The notes under the pieces were generated by a model that saw only the letters and a program-made list of their open reading frames with translations, was not told where the DNA came from and searched no databases. The translations under genes were made by a program, and so were the position numbers. From Acinetobacter sp. N54.MGS-139 (GTDB lineage Bacteria; Pseudomonadota; Gammaproteobacteria; Burkholderiales; Burkholderiaceae_F): a DNA stretch of 24,502 bases. Numbering within the stretch: position 1 is the first letter of the stretch; each line of letters opens with the position of its first letter. Positions 1 to 9,103 of the stretch are shown piece by piece. The stretch covers positions 1 through 24,502 of the forward strand of contig LARN01000027.1 in assembly GCA_000980495.1 (NCBI GenBank), written 5' to 3'.

Positions 1-57
1 GTAATAAACGGAACCTGCCTTATTGATCAGAATCGGAGGAAGCTTCGGATTTGTCAT
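1..57 (-). CDS. Start of a repeated gene, probably a transposase (partial, runs off the window)
   Basis: Nineteen codons starting at the ATG at 57-55 read MTNPKLPPILINKAGSVYY and leave the window at base 1. The same 19 codons occur at 24446-24502. A GGAG motif lies about 7 bases upstream of the ATG. The gene exists in at least two copies that face away from this window, which suggests a transposase. The visible peptide is too short to assign a family. Confidence 0.5.
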   Translation of the reverse strand, partial: MTNPKLPPILINKAGSVYY

Positions 58-175
58 TGATAGATCTCCATATATAATGATCTAGTTTAGCACAAAAAAT
101 CCTCGATTTCAACATTAACCTTATGTTTTATTGAGGATTTTTAAAATAATGAAGATCTAGAAACGCAAAACTTCA
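1..175 (-). mobile_element. Left copy of a 175-bp terminal repeat: end of a probable insertion sequence
   Basis: This segment is the reverse complement of positions 24328-24502 with one mismatch (A versus G in the hairpin arm near the gene). Homology stops abruptly at 175, as expected at the edge of a mobile element. Read outward it contains a hairpin (arms AAAAATCCTC and GAGGATTTTT at 95-104 and 133-142), then an AT-rich promoter-like stretch, a GGAG ribosome site and an ATG. A hairpin just inside the edge would shield the gene from outside transcription, as in many insertion sequences. That it is a transposon is inferred from repetition and layout. The family is not recognisable from 19 codons. 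Confidence 0.6.
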
Positions 176-345
176 ATTCTCCATAAGGAGGTTGCTTGTA
201 ATTAATCCGAAGTAAATAGATTACAAATAAAAATATTTTTTACAATCCTTTTTCTTTATAACTTTTCTTTGCTTTAATTCAAATAGATACCCAAAAATTG
301 TTCGTACAAAACGGATGAAAATTTGCGTGCTTCACTTTAGAGGTT

Positions 346-374
346 TTTTTTTGTCTTAAAGGGTTACATATAAT
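346..374 (+). promoter_or_regulatory. Possible promoter of the autotransporter gene
   Basis: A perfect TATAAT sits at 369-374 in the AT-rich leader upstream of the autotransporter. At the usual distance upstream there is only a T-rich tract, so the -35 element is weak. The rest of 176-429 is AT-rich and shows no gene. Confidence 0.3.
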
Positions 375-456
375 CAGCCCTTCTTGAATGCTTCCTTCGG
401 CTCACTGTTGTTGGGGTGAGCGCTAAAGAATGTATAAAACAAAGATAAAGGATCCC

Positions 457-3087
457 ATGAAGCACCTAAGACAGAGAACAAAAACTCAAAGAGCAAATGC
501 AGCCATTCTTTCAATCCTGACCGTTTTGTCCCCGCTCCAGGTTTTCGGTTCGGTTTTGGCACCTATCGATTTAGGAGAATATTTTTTCGAGGTTTATGCC
601 ACTGCGCAAAAACCGGCATTCTCCGGACCAGTTGAAAGAGCTCTAAAGAAGGAACTGAAAGACTTCGTTGGCTCAGGAGACTACAATTTCTTTTCTAAAG
701 AAATTACCTGGAATGTATGGGCGGAAGGAGACATTAACGGCAACTCAGTTCATTCCAAAGACGAAGACCTAACGCTTACGGCCGAGAAGGGCAGTGTTGT
801 TCTCTCGCCTGAAGCTGTCGCCAGCGGCGGCTTTTGTTCTGCCGTCGTAGCCGAATATAAAAGGTCGGTTCAAATCTCCGCGGGCGAAAGTATTGTTCTG
901 AACAGACCCGCACATCCGGAAGACCAAAAAGATCATCTTTCGATTGCGTTGGGAGAGGTTTCAACAGCTTCCTTGAAAGCTAAAAAGATTATTGTGCACG
1001 GCTCTATCGGTTGGATGGGCGCCGGCGCCCAAGCCGCACTCAAGGCTTCTGAGATTGTTCATATCGCTTTATCTGAACAAGAGAGAAACTCCGTCCATCA
1101 TCCTTTATGGGTTTTTAACAGTTCGTTTATTATCGATGCCCCGACCGTTGTTATTGACAGAGACGTTTCGGTTACTCGAATGGGTGATGAATATCGCTCG
1201 TTCGTCCAGATCGGCATGGATCCGGGTCCGGATCCGGAAAGTAGAATTGAAACTAAAGATATTTTGTTTAGGGGGCGTGTGCTCGTCGGTGCCGGAACTT
1301 CTTTTAAGGCCCGTTCATCGAATTCGATAGCTTTTAAGAAAACGCTGACCATCCACGAAGGGGAAGGGACCGAAGCCGATATCAAAAGCAGACACATTTC
1401 GATTGACGAATTGAAGTTTCATGGGAACGGCGGTTTAGCTTCGCTCGTGGTTCTTCCGGAAGGTTCATTGAGCTTTTCTCGTCCTGTCACTGTCAAGGAC
1501 GGAGCTGAGCTGAATATTTCTCTAGGAAAAAACAGTCGGCTTACGGGCGCTGTCTTTACCGATGATCAGACGGGTTCCGGAGGTTCCTTTATTTCCTTGG
1601 GCGCGGGAAGTGTTTGGCAAAACGCCATGCATTCCAACGTCACTGAATTGAAGGTTTCTGAAGGCGCTGTCATTGAAGTCGGAAGCAAAAAGGGTTTCCA
1701 TCCGCTTCAGATTCAACAGCTCAAGGGATCGGGCGCGACCTTTTACCTTCCCGGCGGAAGAGCCGGAAGCATTAATCAGACGCAGGGCGGCGAGGGCAAG
1801 CACTCGGTTTATCTCGGAACGAGCGGCGCCAGCATTACTGAAACAAAGTTGGTTCAACATGTTTTCAGTTATGATGATTCACTTCCGAACGCCGGCAGAG
1901 CGGAATTCATTTTAGCCAACGACGGGCTTGTGGATGCCGGTCCCTACCAATACAAGCTCGATCTACAGCCGGTTGATTACGGCGATAGACGTGTCTGGCT
2001 GATTACAGCTGAAAAAGAAGAAAAACCGACGTCACCCGTATTTCCTCCGGACTCAAACGGCCCTTCGGAGAATCCGGATGTTCCTCCATCTGTACCGGGA
2101 GGTGTGCCTGTCACTCCGCCGACAGGCCCCGACAACTCTCAAAACCCGCCTGTGCCTGACGGATTATCCCGTACCGGACAAACGGTTCTGTCGGTGGTCA
2201 GCTCCGGTGCTTCCGTGGTTCAATACCTCAGCTCTTTGGCTGATTTGAGAGAAAGAACCGGCGAGATCAGACGCGGTTCATCTGACGGCGCCTATGTTCT
2301 GGGCAGATACGAAAAAGGCCGGTTTGATCCTTATGCCGGCGTACACAGCAAACTGAGATACACCACAGTTTCGCTCGGCACAGATAAAAAGATTGATCCG
2401 AACTGGATTGTCGGAGCTCAAGTGGGCTTTACCGACGGAGACGTGAGAGTGAAGGGAGGAGCCGGTAAAACTGACATTCACTCTATCGGCGGTAAGGCTT
2501 ACCTGACTTGGTTTGATGAGAATGCTTATGTCGATACGGTTTTGACCTTTAATCGCCATAAGCAGAAAATTCGAGCCCACCTAATGGAAGGCACAAGTGT
2601 TCATGCGCCATACCATAACCTTGGCTTCGGTATTTCTTCCGAAGGGGCCATTCGTTTTAACTTCCTGAAGAACCAGGACGGATCCAATTGGTTTATAGAG
2701 CCTCAAGTCCAGCTTTCTTATTACCGATTGCTCGGGGAAGACCTCTCGTTCTCTCACGGTATGAAGGTAAAAATTGATGACTCCGACAGCTTGAATATGC
2801 GCCTTGGCTTGACGGCTGGCCGCTCGTTCAATCGTCCTGACGGACAAAATGTCGGAAATCTGTACGTTAAAGCCGGTGTGAACCACGACTTTTTAGGTAA
2901 GACAAAAATCCGAATGAACGAGTTTGACTTCAAAACCCGTTCGCTGGGAACGCGCTTTTATTTCGGCGTTGGCGGTGAGCTCGTCATTGGAAACCAATGG
3001 AAGGCGTTTGCTCAGATCGGCGGAGAGCACGGTAATCGTCTGAATGTCGACCTGTCCTGCAAGGCCGGAATCAAATACAGCTTCTAA
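457..3087 (+). CDS. Type V autotransporter with pertactin-like passenger
   Basis: This is a classical monomeric autotransporter of 876 residues. A basic N-terminus and hydrophobic stretch (about 13-33) form a Sec signal peptide. The passenger is rich in Gly, Ser and short beta-strand repeats, with a pertactin-like segment before the linker (YLPGG, later GPYQYKLDLQPVDYGDRRVW). A proline-rich linker lies at about 525-568. The last 265 residues form the beta-barrel and end in aromatic YSF, as outer-membrane proteins do. The ATG at 457 is preferred over the in-frame ATG at 430 because AAAGGA lies 7 bases before it. No protease triad or other catalytic motif is seen in the passenger, so an adhesin-like surface role is likely but unproven. 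The gene stands alone and ends at a hairpin shared with the convergent pseudogene. Confidence 0.9.
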   Translation: MKHLRQRTKTQRANAAILSILTVLSPLQVFGSVLAPIDLGEYFFEVYATAQKPAFSGPVERALKKELKDFVGSGDYNFFSKEITWNVWAEGDINGNSVHSKDEDLTLTAEKGSVVLSPEAVASGGFCSAVVAEYKRSVQISAGESIVLNRPAHPEDQKDHLSIALGEVSTASLKAKKIIVHGSIGWMGAGAQAALKASEIVHIALSEQERNSVHHPLWVFNSSFIIDAPTVVIDRDVSVTRMGDEYRSFVQIGMDPGPDPESRIETKDILFRGRVLVGAGTSFKARSSNSIAFKKTLTIHEGEGTEADIKSRHISIDELKFHGNGGLASLVVLPEGSLSFSRPVTVKDGAELNISLGKNSRLTGAVFTDDQTGSGGSFISLGAGSVWQNAMHSNVTELKVSEGAVIEVGSKKGFHPLQIQQLKGSGATFYLPGGRAGSINQTQGGEGKHSVYLGTSGASITETKLVQHVFSYDDSLPNAGRAEFILANDGLVDAGPYQYKLDLQPVDYGDRRVWLITAEKEEKPTSPVFPPDSNGPSENPDVPPSVPGGVPVTPPTGPDNSQNPPVPDGLSRTGQTVLSVVSSGASVVQYLSSLADLRERTGEIRRGSSDGAYVLGRYEKGRFDPYAGVHSKLRYTTVSLGTDKKIDPNWIVGAQVGFTDGDVRVKGGAGKTDIHSIGGKAYLTWFDENAYVDTVLTFNRHKQKIRAHLMEGTSVHAPYHNLGFGISSEGAIRFNFLKNQDGSNWFIEPQVQLSYYRLLGEDLSFSHGMKVKIDDSDSLNMRLGLTAGRSFNRPDGQNVGNLYVKAGVNHDFLGKTKIRMNEFDFKTRSLGTRFYFGVGGELVIGNQWKAFAQIGGEHGNRLNVDLSCKAGIKYSF

Positions 3088-3094
3088 GAAGAAA

Positions 3095-3122
3095 ACCCGA
3101 GCCGGAATTTCCGGTCTCGGGT
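3095..3122. terminator. Hairpin between convergent genes
   Basis: ACCCGAG-CCGGAA pairs with TTCCGG-T-CTCGGGT (one bulged T) between two converging reading frames. On the minus strand the stem is followed by TTTTCTTC, so it fits a rho-independent terminator best for the deaminase pseudogene. On the plus strand the T tract is poor. Confidence 0.65.
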
Positions 3123-3142
3123 AATTTGAGTTGAATGGTTCC

Positions 3143-4243
3143 TTAATTTACAGGCGGCAGTTCAGCGGCTAAGCGATCAGATTCTTCGAGCCATTCTTTT
3201 TTCCAAGCGGCTTTTTGCTCGTCGCTGACCCAAGCGGCCTCAATGCTGTTTTCCAACACCTTGCGCAGCTGAGGCAGTGTGAAATCGAGCCAGTTGTGCA
3301 TAAGAAGCCAGGATTCGGAAATAGAAATATGGTGCATCGTCGGGTCATTGCTGTTGGGGAAGACTTTTAGCCCCAGCTCAACCATCTTGCGAACCGGATG
3401 CTTAATGGCCCATTCTTCGTCCGATAAAGTCCTGAGATAATAAGAATTGGTCGGAACAACTGCAAAATGCATATTGGCTGCTTTTGCTTCTTCGACAAGT
3501 TCCGGACTATCGATAATCGTGTAGCCGTGATCGATGCGGTCAGCACCGAGAAGTTTCATGGCAGTTTCAACGTTGCGCCAATGTTCTCCGAACTCGCCGG
3601 CGTCGATCGTGATTTTGAAACCGGCATCTTTTGCCATCTTGAAGGCTTTCCAAAAGTTTTCCGGTTCATGATTGGTCTCCCGATAATCAATACCGATCCC
3701 GATGGTGTATTGATCAGGGTGCCGGATCATTTCTTCAACGAGTTCGACTGCCGCTTCAGGTGTATCTTCTCGGTCGATAGAAGGGATGGAGCGGGCGACA
3801 ACACCATAACGCTGAAGACCTTGTCTGATGCCTTCATTGATCGCCTGACGAGCTTCGTCGTAACTCATGAAATGCTTTAGCCCCGTCCAGTTCCAGTAGA
3901 ACTCAATATATTTGACGCCTTGACTGGCAACCCTTTGGATATGCTTGAGTGTGATACGTGTTAAAAAAGAGGGCTTGGAAAGCACCTTGCTTTCCAAGCA
4001 CCTGAAGATTCGTAAAACGCCGATTGGCTTGTCGCCGCGGGTATAGAAACTATTGATATCTTCTTGACTGACATCAGCACCGGATTCAGCAACAAGTTCT
4101 TCGAAAGTCTCTTTACCTGTGGTGCCTAATAGATGGCAACGTAGTTCAAGTTTAGGGAAGGTTTTGAAGAATCAGAGCCATTCTTCGGGAAGCTGCTTAG
4201 AGAAGGGAGAATCCGGAACGAAACCGGGATTATCTGAACGCAT
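3143..4243 (-). pseudogene. Adenosine/adenine deaminase-like gene, interrupted by an in-frame TGA and missing metal ligands
   Basis: The frame opens with ATG at 4243 behind AGAGAGG, and would encode 366 residues, the normal length of the family. Codon 24 is TGA (4174-4172), after which the same frame stays open to 3143. Family marks remain: the ELxCHLLGTT segment (32-41), a GID segment, AGE (215-217), GADRIDHGY and NSxDP. However, the first His of the HxH metal site is Arg35, the His of HAGE is Asp214, and the first Asp of the DD pair is Asn299. His37, Glu217, His239 and Asp300 remain. Zinc-dependent deamination is therefore unlikely even if the stop were bypassed. The part after the stop could only be made from an internal start such as the TTG at 3997. 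The gene lies divergently beside another pseudogene, with about 210 bases between their starts. Family assignment is firm, the original substrate is not. Confidence 0.8.
3973..3999. repeat. Perfect 12-bp inverted repeat with 3-base loop inside the deaminase pseudogene
   Basis: GCTTGGAAAGCA at 3973-3984 is the exact reverse complement of TGCTTTCCAAGC at 3988-3999, separated by CCT. It lies within the coding frame (around residues 82-91) and has no T tract, so it is not a terminator. It may have arisen by template switching at an imperfect palindrome. Confidence 0.85.
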
Positions 4244-4453
4244 AAAGCCTCTCTTTGTCTGGATTTGAGTCTCGCTAAATATACAACTGAAAACTTTCTA
4301 AGCTCATGAGCCCGTGATTCATATCGTTACAAAGAATGAAAAACTAAGGCAAAACCCGAACCTCGGAGTCTCAAATGCTCGCAAAAAATTCCTGATCGGT
4401 AAAATTTGGCCATACCTCAAATACAAAATCACCGTATCTCACGGAGAGTTCAA

Positions 4454-5810
4454 ATGATCGACAGCATCCTTGCCGTTATTGTTCTCATCATTGCAGGTTG
4501 GGCCATAGCAAAAAATTACGACGCCAAAGTTGTCTTGTTTATTGCAGCGCTCGTTCTTCTTTACTCCGGACTTCTCTTAGGACACAACGTTCTTGGAGCA
4601 AAGGCCACCACGGGATTGTCCTGGGTGGATCCTTTTAAAGTCATCAAAGATCAATTTGTTCGTCAGTACAGCAATGCAGGTTTAATCATCCTCACGCTTT
4701 TCGGTTTCGCTGCCTATATGTCTCATATAGGCGCGTATGATATGGTCATTAAGGTTTTGACGAAGCCGCTATCTACGTCCGCAAGCCGATCATCTTGATT
4801 CCGATGGTCTTCTGGGTTGGGACCTGCCTGCAGATCATTATCCCGAGCGCCGCCTCGCTTGCTGTGATCTTGATGGCAACATTATTCCCGGTGCTGAGAG
4901 CCGCCGGAATGTCTACCTTAACGGCTGCAGCCCTGATTGCCACAACTGCCACGATCGTTCCGACTCCCCTCGGCGGTGACAACGTGGTCGCGGCCCGAGT
5001 GCTGGGATTTGAAAACGTTGTCGGTTACGTAGCATTCCACTTGGCACCGATCACGATTCCGGCCTTGTTTGTGATGGGTATCGTTCATTATTTCTGGCAG
5101 ACTTACTTGGACAAGAAAGATGCCGTACTGCTGAAAGAGCTGGATAAAGAAACGGTTATTGAAGCCGAGCGTCCCGAGAAAAATACACCGACCTGGTACT
5201 TTATTTTCCCGATCCTCCCGCTGGTTTTAGTGATCTTCTTCTGGGTCTTTTTCAGAAAAGCCAAAGTCGGTCTGGTAGAAATCACACTTTTCTCCTTAGT
5301 CCTGGCATTTGTCTGCGAACTCTTTAGAAAACGCAATGTTAAGGACGGTATGAAGGATCTCGGAATCTTCTTCAAGGGTATGGGCGACGGCTTCTCTAAA
5401 GTTGTCGTCCTGATCGCTGCCGCTTCTTCTATGGTGTTCGGACTTCGTGTTATGGGCTTGATTGACGCCATTTCGAATTCCATTTCCAATTTTGAAAACG
5501 CTAAGGTCGGTTTAATGCTGGCGTTCTCCGGCATTACCGGTTTGATTACCTCCATCAGCGGTTGCGGCAATGCTGTGTTCTACAGCTTTATTGAACTGAT
5601 TCCGCAGATTGCGCAAAAAGCCGGCATTGATCCGATCATGGTCAATGTATGTCCAACCTGTTCCGCTCCATGTCTCCGGTTGCCGCTGTGATCATCATCG
5701 TCTCGGCATCCGTGAAGGTCAATCCTCTGGTTCTCGTCAAACGTACCTGGGTTCCTCTGATGAGCGGAGTCTTGGTCGTTTTGGCGCTTTCGTTCTTCAA
5801 ATACATGTGA
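4454..5810 (+). pseudogene. DcuC-family C4-dicarboxylate transporter broken by two frame shifts
   Basis: Three consecutive frames together give one DcuC-type inner-membrane carrier of about 450 residues, which is full length. The first part starts at ATG 4454 behind GGAGAG and runs to KVLTKPLS. Near 4773 one base is missing: restoring it gives KPLSYVRKPIIL, which matches the family pattern KPL-x-Y-x-R-x-P. The second part runs to about 5649, where the frame changes again before MSNLFRSMSPVAA. There the frame is short by one base modulo three. Compared with the family, about four residues are also absent, so the second lesion may be a deletion of roughly 13 bases. The third part ends at TGA 5810. 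Hydrophobic segments and the SGCGNAVFYSFIE region, normally GSGNA, are recognisable. An intact dcuC paralogue lies at 10835-12109. Sequencing error is possible, but two independent breaks beside another pseudogene favour real decay. Confidence 0.85.
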
Positions 5811-5820
5811 GAAGTCAACG

Positions 5821-5844
5821 GTGCAGGCAGGAAACTGTCTGCAC
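5821..5844 (+). terminator. Hairpin after the dcuC pseudogene
   Basis: GTGCAGGCAG and CTGTCTGCAC pair (one G-U) around a GAAA tetraloop, 10 bases after the transporter stop codon and 22 bases before the next start. The T tract is weak (TAAATTAG), so termination may be partial, or the hairpin may only protect the mRNA end. Confidence 0.4.
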
Positions 5845-5865
5845 TAAATTAGTCAAGGTTTGAAA

Positions 5866-6339
5866 TTGTCTTTAGAAAAAGCAAAAAATCATCTGGTGAA
5901 ATTCGGTCTTGAAGATCGAATTCGGGTTGCAAAAGAATCGACTGCTACGGTAGCGCTTGCCGCCAAAGCGTTCGGCTGTGAAGAAAAGAAGATTGCTAAG
6001 ACTTTGTCGTTCATGCTCCCGAGCGGTCCGATCCTGGTGCTAACCGTCGGTGATGCACGAATCGACAATGCCAAGTTCAAACACGCTTTCGCGGCAAAGG
6101 CAAAGATGATTAAGCCGGAAGAATGTGAAAAAATAATCGGACATGCACCCGGAGGTGTATGTCCGTTCGGTATCAATGACGGCGTGGAAGTCTATTTAGA
6201 CGAATCGCTCAAAAGCATGGATTCTGTTCTTCCTGCCTGCGGAACATCCGACACCGGCGTCGAACTCACTATTCCGGAATTAGAGAAAGCTTCCTGCAGC
6301 GCAGGATGGGTCGATATCACCAAAACACCGTCAAGCTAA
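5866..6339 (+). CDS. YbaK/EbsC-family aminoacyl-tRNA deacylase
   Basis: This 157-residue cytosolic protein has the YbaK fold used to remove mischarged amino acids from tRNA, for example Cys or Ala from tRNA-Pro. Recognisable family blocks are KIAKTLSF, GDARIDNAKF, GGVCPFGI followed by VYLDESL, and the late CGTSDTGVELTIPEL block, which replaces the usual G(S/T)xNxxxEL pattern. Two TTG starts are possible. The one at 5866 gives MSLEKAKNHL, a typical family beginning, and has AAGG seven bases upstream. The TTG at 5860 is only one base from that motif and is rejected. The substrate tRNA cannot be read from sequence. Its stop codon overlaps the convergent yihY stop by four bases. Confidence 0.85.
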   Translation: MSLEKAKNHLVKFGLEDRIRVAKESTATVALAAKAFGCEEKKIAKTLSFMLPSGPILVLTVGDARIDNAKFKHAFAAKAKMIKPEECEKIIGHAPGGVCPFGINDGVEVYLDESLKSMDSVLPACGTSDTGVELTIPELEKASCSAGWVDITKTPSS

Positions 6340-7562
6340 CTCAAGACATCTTTCATTGGGGTCTGCAGCCACTGGTCGCGCAGACCTTCTTTGACCCAGC
6401 GGCTTTCTGCATTGTCTCCCTGGAGCAGAGAGTTGCTCATATCCATGGAGAACTCTTCGAAACATTCCTCAAGTGTCTTGCTGTGTGCATCGGCGAGAAG
6501 TGCCCAGCTGATGTTGGCGTCGGCTCCGATTCGAACGACATAATTCGTGGGAATTAATCTGTTGAGAAGTGCGTCCACGGCCTCCGGATAGCTTCCGATC
6601 TTATCGGCCAGTTCGACATTGGTCATCTGAGGGTTACCGACTTCTTTAGCCAGCATGAGGATCCGGAGGAGGGCAACTGCGGACAGCAGGTCGTCTCCGC
6701 TCTTATCAAAGTCTTTATAGCGTCTGGCGCGCAGCATCGGAAGCGTGGCGGTAATCGCAGCGCCGGCCAAAACGAACATCCAGTTGATGTACATCCAGGT
6801 CAGAAGAACGGGGATGGCGGCAAAGGCACCGTAAATCGTGGTGTAGGAGCCGCGCATTACGTAAATGCCGAAGCCCCAGCGGAAGACGGTAAAGACCAAG
6901 GCAATCAGAGAGCCTCCGACGAGGGCGTCTCTCCACAGTACTCGACAGTTAGGAACGTATTTATAGAGAGCCGCGAGAATGATCGACTGGAAGATCAGCT
7001 GACCGATGGGAATAAGCCACTTCGCATATACCGATAAGTGGCCCGCCATCGCCATGCCGGTTAAATACGATGAAGCGGCAAGGCTGATGCCGATGGCAAC
7101 CGGCCCGAGCGTAAGAAGCGCCCAATACATCAGAACTCTTTGCCATAAGCTTCTGAGCTTGAGCACTTCGTAAGTGGCGTTCAAAGCCGAGTCGATGGTC
7201 GCAATACAAAGCAAGGCAGAAATGACCAAGCCGATCAAACCGAAGGCGGTTAAGCCGGCGGCTTGCGTAGCAAACTGTTTGATATAGCCCAATATTTGCT
7301 CACTGTACTGAGCCGGAAGGAGTGTCGAGAAAATAAACTGCTCGAAGGCTTCACGGTAGGGAGCAAAGAGCGGGAAAGCGGAAAAAGCCGCCATGATGAC
7401 CGCTAAGGCCGGAACAATGGAAAGAAGGGTCGTCAGGGTCAGGGAGGAGGCGACTTGTTTTAAAGAGGCCTTGTCGATACGTTCCATCACGAACATACCG
7501 AAATTCCACATTCTTTCTAAACATGCATGTTTGGTGACAAATGCCGGTATCTGACGACTCAT
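6336..7562 (-). CDS. yihY: YihY/BrkB-family inner-membrane protein
   Basis: The 408-residue protein has several strongly hydrophobic segments between about residues 40 and 285 and the family N-terminal pattern (SLTLTTLLSIVPALAVIMAA). The remaining 120 residues are soluble and look like the winged-helix tail found in betaproteobacterial members. The family was once thought to be ribonuclease BN, but that assignment was withdrawn and the function remains unclear. The gene lies 10 bases behind sdaA on the same strand, so the two are almost certainly co-transcribed. AAAGGAA lies 6 bases before the ATG. A role in serine metabolism is not implied by the pairing alone. Confidence 0.88.
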   Translation of the reverse strand: MSRQIPAFVTKHACLERMWNFGMFVMERIDKASLKQVASSLTLTTLLSIVPALAVIMAAFSAFPLFAPYREAFEQFIFSTLLPAQYSEQILGYIKQFATQAAGLTAFGLIGLVISALLCIATIDSALNATYEVLKLRSLWQRVLMYWALLTLGPVAIGISLAASSYLTGMAMAGHLSVYAKWLIPIGQLIFQSIILAALYKYVPNCRVLWRDALVGGSLIALVFTVFRWGFGIYVMRGSYTTIYGAFAAIPVLLTWMYINWMFVLAGAAITATLPMLRARRYKDFDKSGDDLLSAVALLRILMLAKEVGNPQMTNVELADKIGSYPEAVDALLNRLIPTNYVVRIGADANISWALLADAHSKTLEECFEEFSMDMSNSLLQGDNAESRWVKEGLRDQWLQTPMKDVLS

Positions 7563-7572
7563 AATTTTTCCT

Positions 7573-8973
7573 TTAGCACTCGACGACGCAGACGGCCAAG
7601 CCGCCGAGACTTGTTTCTTTGTATTTATTCGCCATATCCTTGCCGGTCTGCATCATAGTTTCAATGACCTGATCCAGACTTACATAATGGGAGCCGTCTC
7701 CCATCATGGCTAAGCGCACGGAGTTGACCGCTTTAACGGCGGCAATACCGTTGCGTTCAATGCAGGGAATTTGTACCTGGCCTCTGACCGGGTCGCAGGT
7801 CAGACCCAAGTGGTGTTCCATACCGATTTCGGCGGCGTTTTCAATTTGTTCGTTGGTGGCGCCGAGCGCTGCGGCTAAGCCGGCGGCAGCCATGGAGCAA
7901 GCGACACCTACTTCGCCTTGGCAGCCGACTTCTGCTCCGGAAATAGAAGCGTTCTTTTTATAGAGTGCACCGATGGCGCCGGCGACTAATAAGAACGTAC
8001 GGATGCCTTCTTTATTGGCCTGTGGAATGAACTGGCGGTAATAGTTAATGACAGCGGGAATAACACCGGCTGCACCGTTGGTCGGGGCAGTAACAACTCT
8101 TCCGCCTGCGGCATTTTCTTCGCTGACGGCAAAGGCGTAAGCGTTGATCCAGTCAATGACCTGCAGCGGATCGTCTGCGACTTTAAGAGGGCTATTAAGA
8201 AGCTTTTCGTAAAGTTCATTGGCGCGGCGTTTGACTTTTAGAGGGCCGGGCAAGCATCCCTTTGCGTTCAGACCGCGGTCGATACACATGCTCATCACGG
8301 ACCAAATGTGATCCAGCGAATCGTCGATCACTTCGCGGCTGCGGATGACCTCTTCATTGGCTCGGATCACGGCTTCCATGCTCAGTCCGTGTTTACGGCA
8401 CTGCTCCATGAGTTCATTGGCCGTGGAGAACGGATAGGGAAGCGCCTTTTTATCTTCTTCGGTAGCGGGAAGGGCGCGAGGTTCCTGCTTGAGCTTGGCT
8501 TCTTCTTCGGTTTCGATAAAACCGCCGCCGACGGAATAGTATTTTCTGGTCAGGAGTTCTTTGCCCTTATCGTCGAACGCTGTAATGATCAGCGTGTTGG
8601 TGTGGTAAGGATCGAGAACAGAAGGCTCAAATGTAAGGTCGGTACTGTAGTGGAAGGGAATCGGCTTGCAGCTGTCGAGCAGCAGGCGATCTTTTTCTTT
8701 GATGTCCTGAATCCATCCTGGAATGGAGTCCACATCGATAACAGACGGGCTCTTGCCCATTAAGCCGAGAAGCACTGCGCTGTCTGTGGCATGTCCGATA
8801 CCCGTTGCGGCAAGAGACCCCATTAGTCTGACTTTAATGTCTTCGACTTCGGGGAAGAGATGCTTATTTCTCAGGAGGGAAATAAAGTTGCGGCCTGCAC
8901 GCATCGGCCCGACAGTGTGGGAGGAAGAGGGACCGATACCGATACGGTAGATGTCAAAAACAGAAATGTTCAT
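7573..8973 (-). CDS. sdaA: L-serine ammonia-lyase, single-chain iron-sulfur type
   Basis: The enzyme turns L-serine into pyruvate and ammonia with an oxygen-sensitive [4Fe-4S] cluster. It has 466 residues, the normal length for the fused alpha/beta form. The N-terminus carries [22 protein letters not shown]. Three cysteines at 351, 393 and 404 have the same spacing (42 and 11) as the cluster ligands of the characterised Legionella enzyme. The chain ends in Cys466, the tail cysteine known to occupy the active site in that type. AAGG lies 5 bases before the ATG. The gene starts opposite a small secreted-protein gene and is followed by yihY after 10 bases. Serine-to-pyruvate fits an asaccharolytic anaerobe that lives on amino acids. 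Confidence 0.95.
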   Translation of the reverse strand: MNISVFDIYRIGIGPSSSHTVGPMRAGRNFISLLRNKHLFPEVEDIKVRLMGSLAATGIGHATDSAVLLGLMGKSPSVIDVDSIPGWIQDIKEKDRLLLDSCKPIPFHYSTDLTFEPSVLDPYHTNTLIITAFDDKGKELLTRKYYSVGGGFIETEEEAKLKQEPRALPATEEDKKALPYPFSTANELMEQCRKHGLSMEAVIRANEEVIRSREVIDDSLDHIWSVMSMCIDRGLNAKGCLPGPLKVKRRANELYEKLLNSPLKVADDPLQVIDWINAYAFAVSEENAAGGRVVTAPTNGAAGVIPAVINYYRQFIPQANKEGIRTFLLVAGAIGALYKKNASISGAEVGCQGEVGVACSMAAAGLAAALGATNEQIENAAEIGMEHHLGLTCDPVRGQVQIPCIERNGIAAVKAVNSVRLAMMGDGSHYVSLDQVIETMMQTGKDMANKYKETSLGGLAVCVVEC

Positions 8974-9010
8974 ATTGCCTTCTTATATATGTCTAAATAA
9001 TGCCCGATTG

Positions 9011-9049
9011 ATAACCGAACGAAATACAAAACTGCCTCAAATCGGTTAT
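9011..9049. promoter_or_regulatory. Spaced inverted repeat between divergent genes
   Basis: ATAACCGA at 9011-9018 and TCGGTTAT at 9042-9049 are exact inverted copies whose starts are 31 bases apart, close to three helical turns. They lie in the 130-base gap between sdaA (minus) and the small secreted-protein gene (plus). This layout suits a dimeric regulator acting on one or both promoters. No regulator family is implied by the sequence. Confidence 0.4.
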
Positions 9050-9103
9050 TCTTTTGGTGCACGCATTCTATAGTTTTTGGCCGTTGGAAGGAACTGAATT
9101 TTC

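Noticed and set aside
4172..4174. In-frame TGA in the deaminase-like gene as selenocysteine or recoding
   Set aside because: The position is outside the catalytic motifs, no obvious selenocysteine hairpin follows, and other lesions in the gene point to decay.
4765..4800. Programmed frameshift in the first dcuC-like gene
   Set aside because: There is no slippery heptamer or following pseudoknot at the junction, a second frame break occurs downstream, and the neighbouring gene is also broken.
8308..8763. 151-codon open frame antisense to sdaA
   Set aside because: sdaA is certain on the other strand, and this frame has neither a ribosome site nor a recognisable product.
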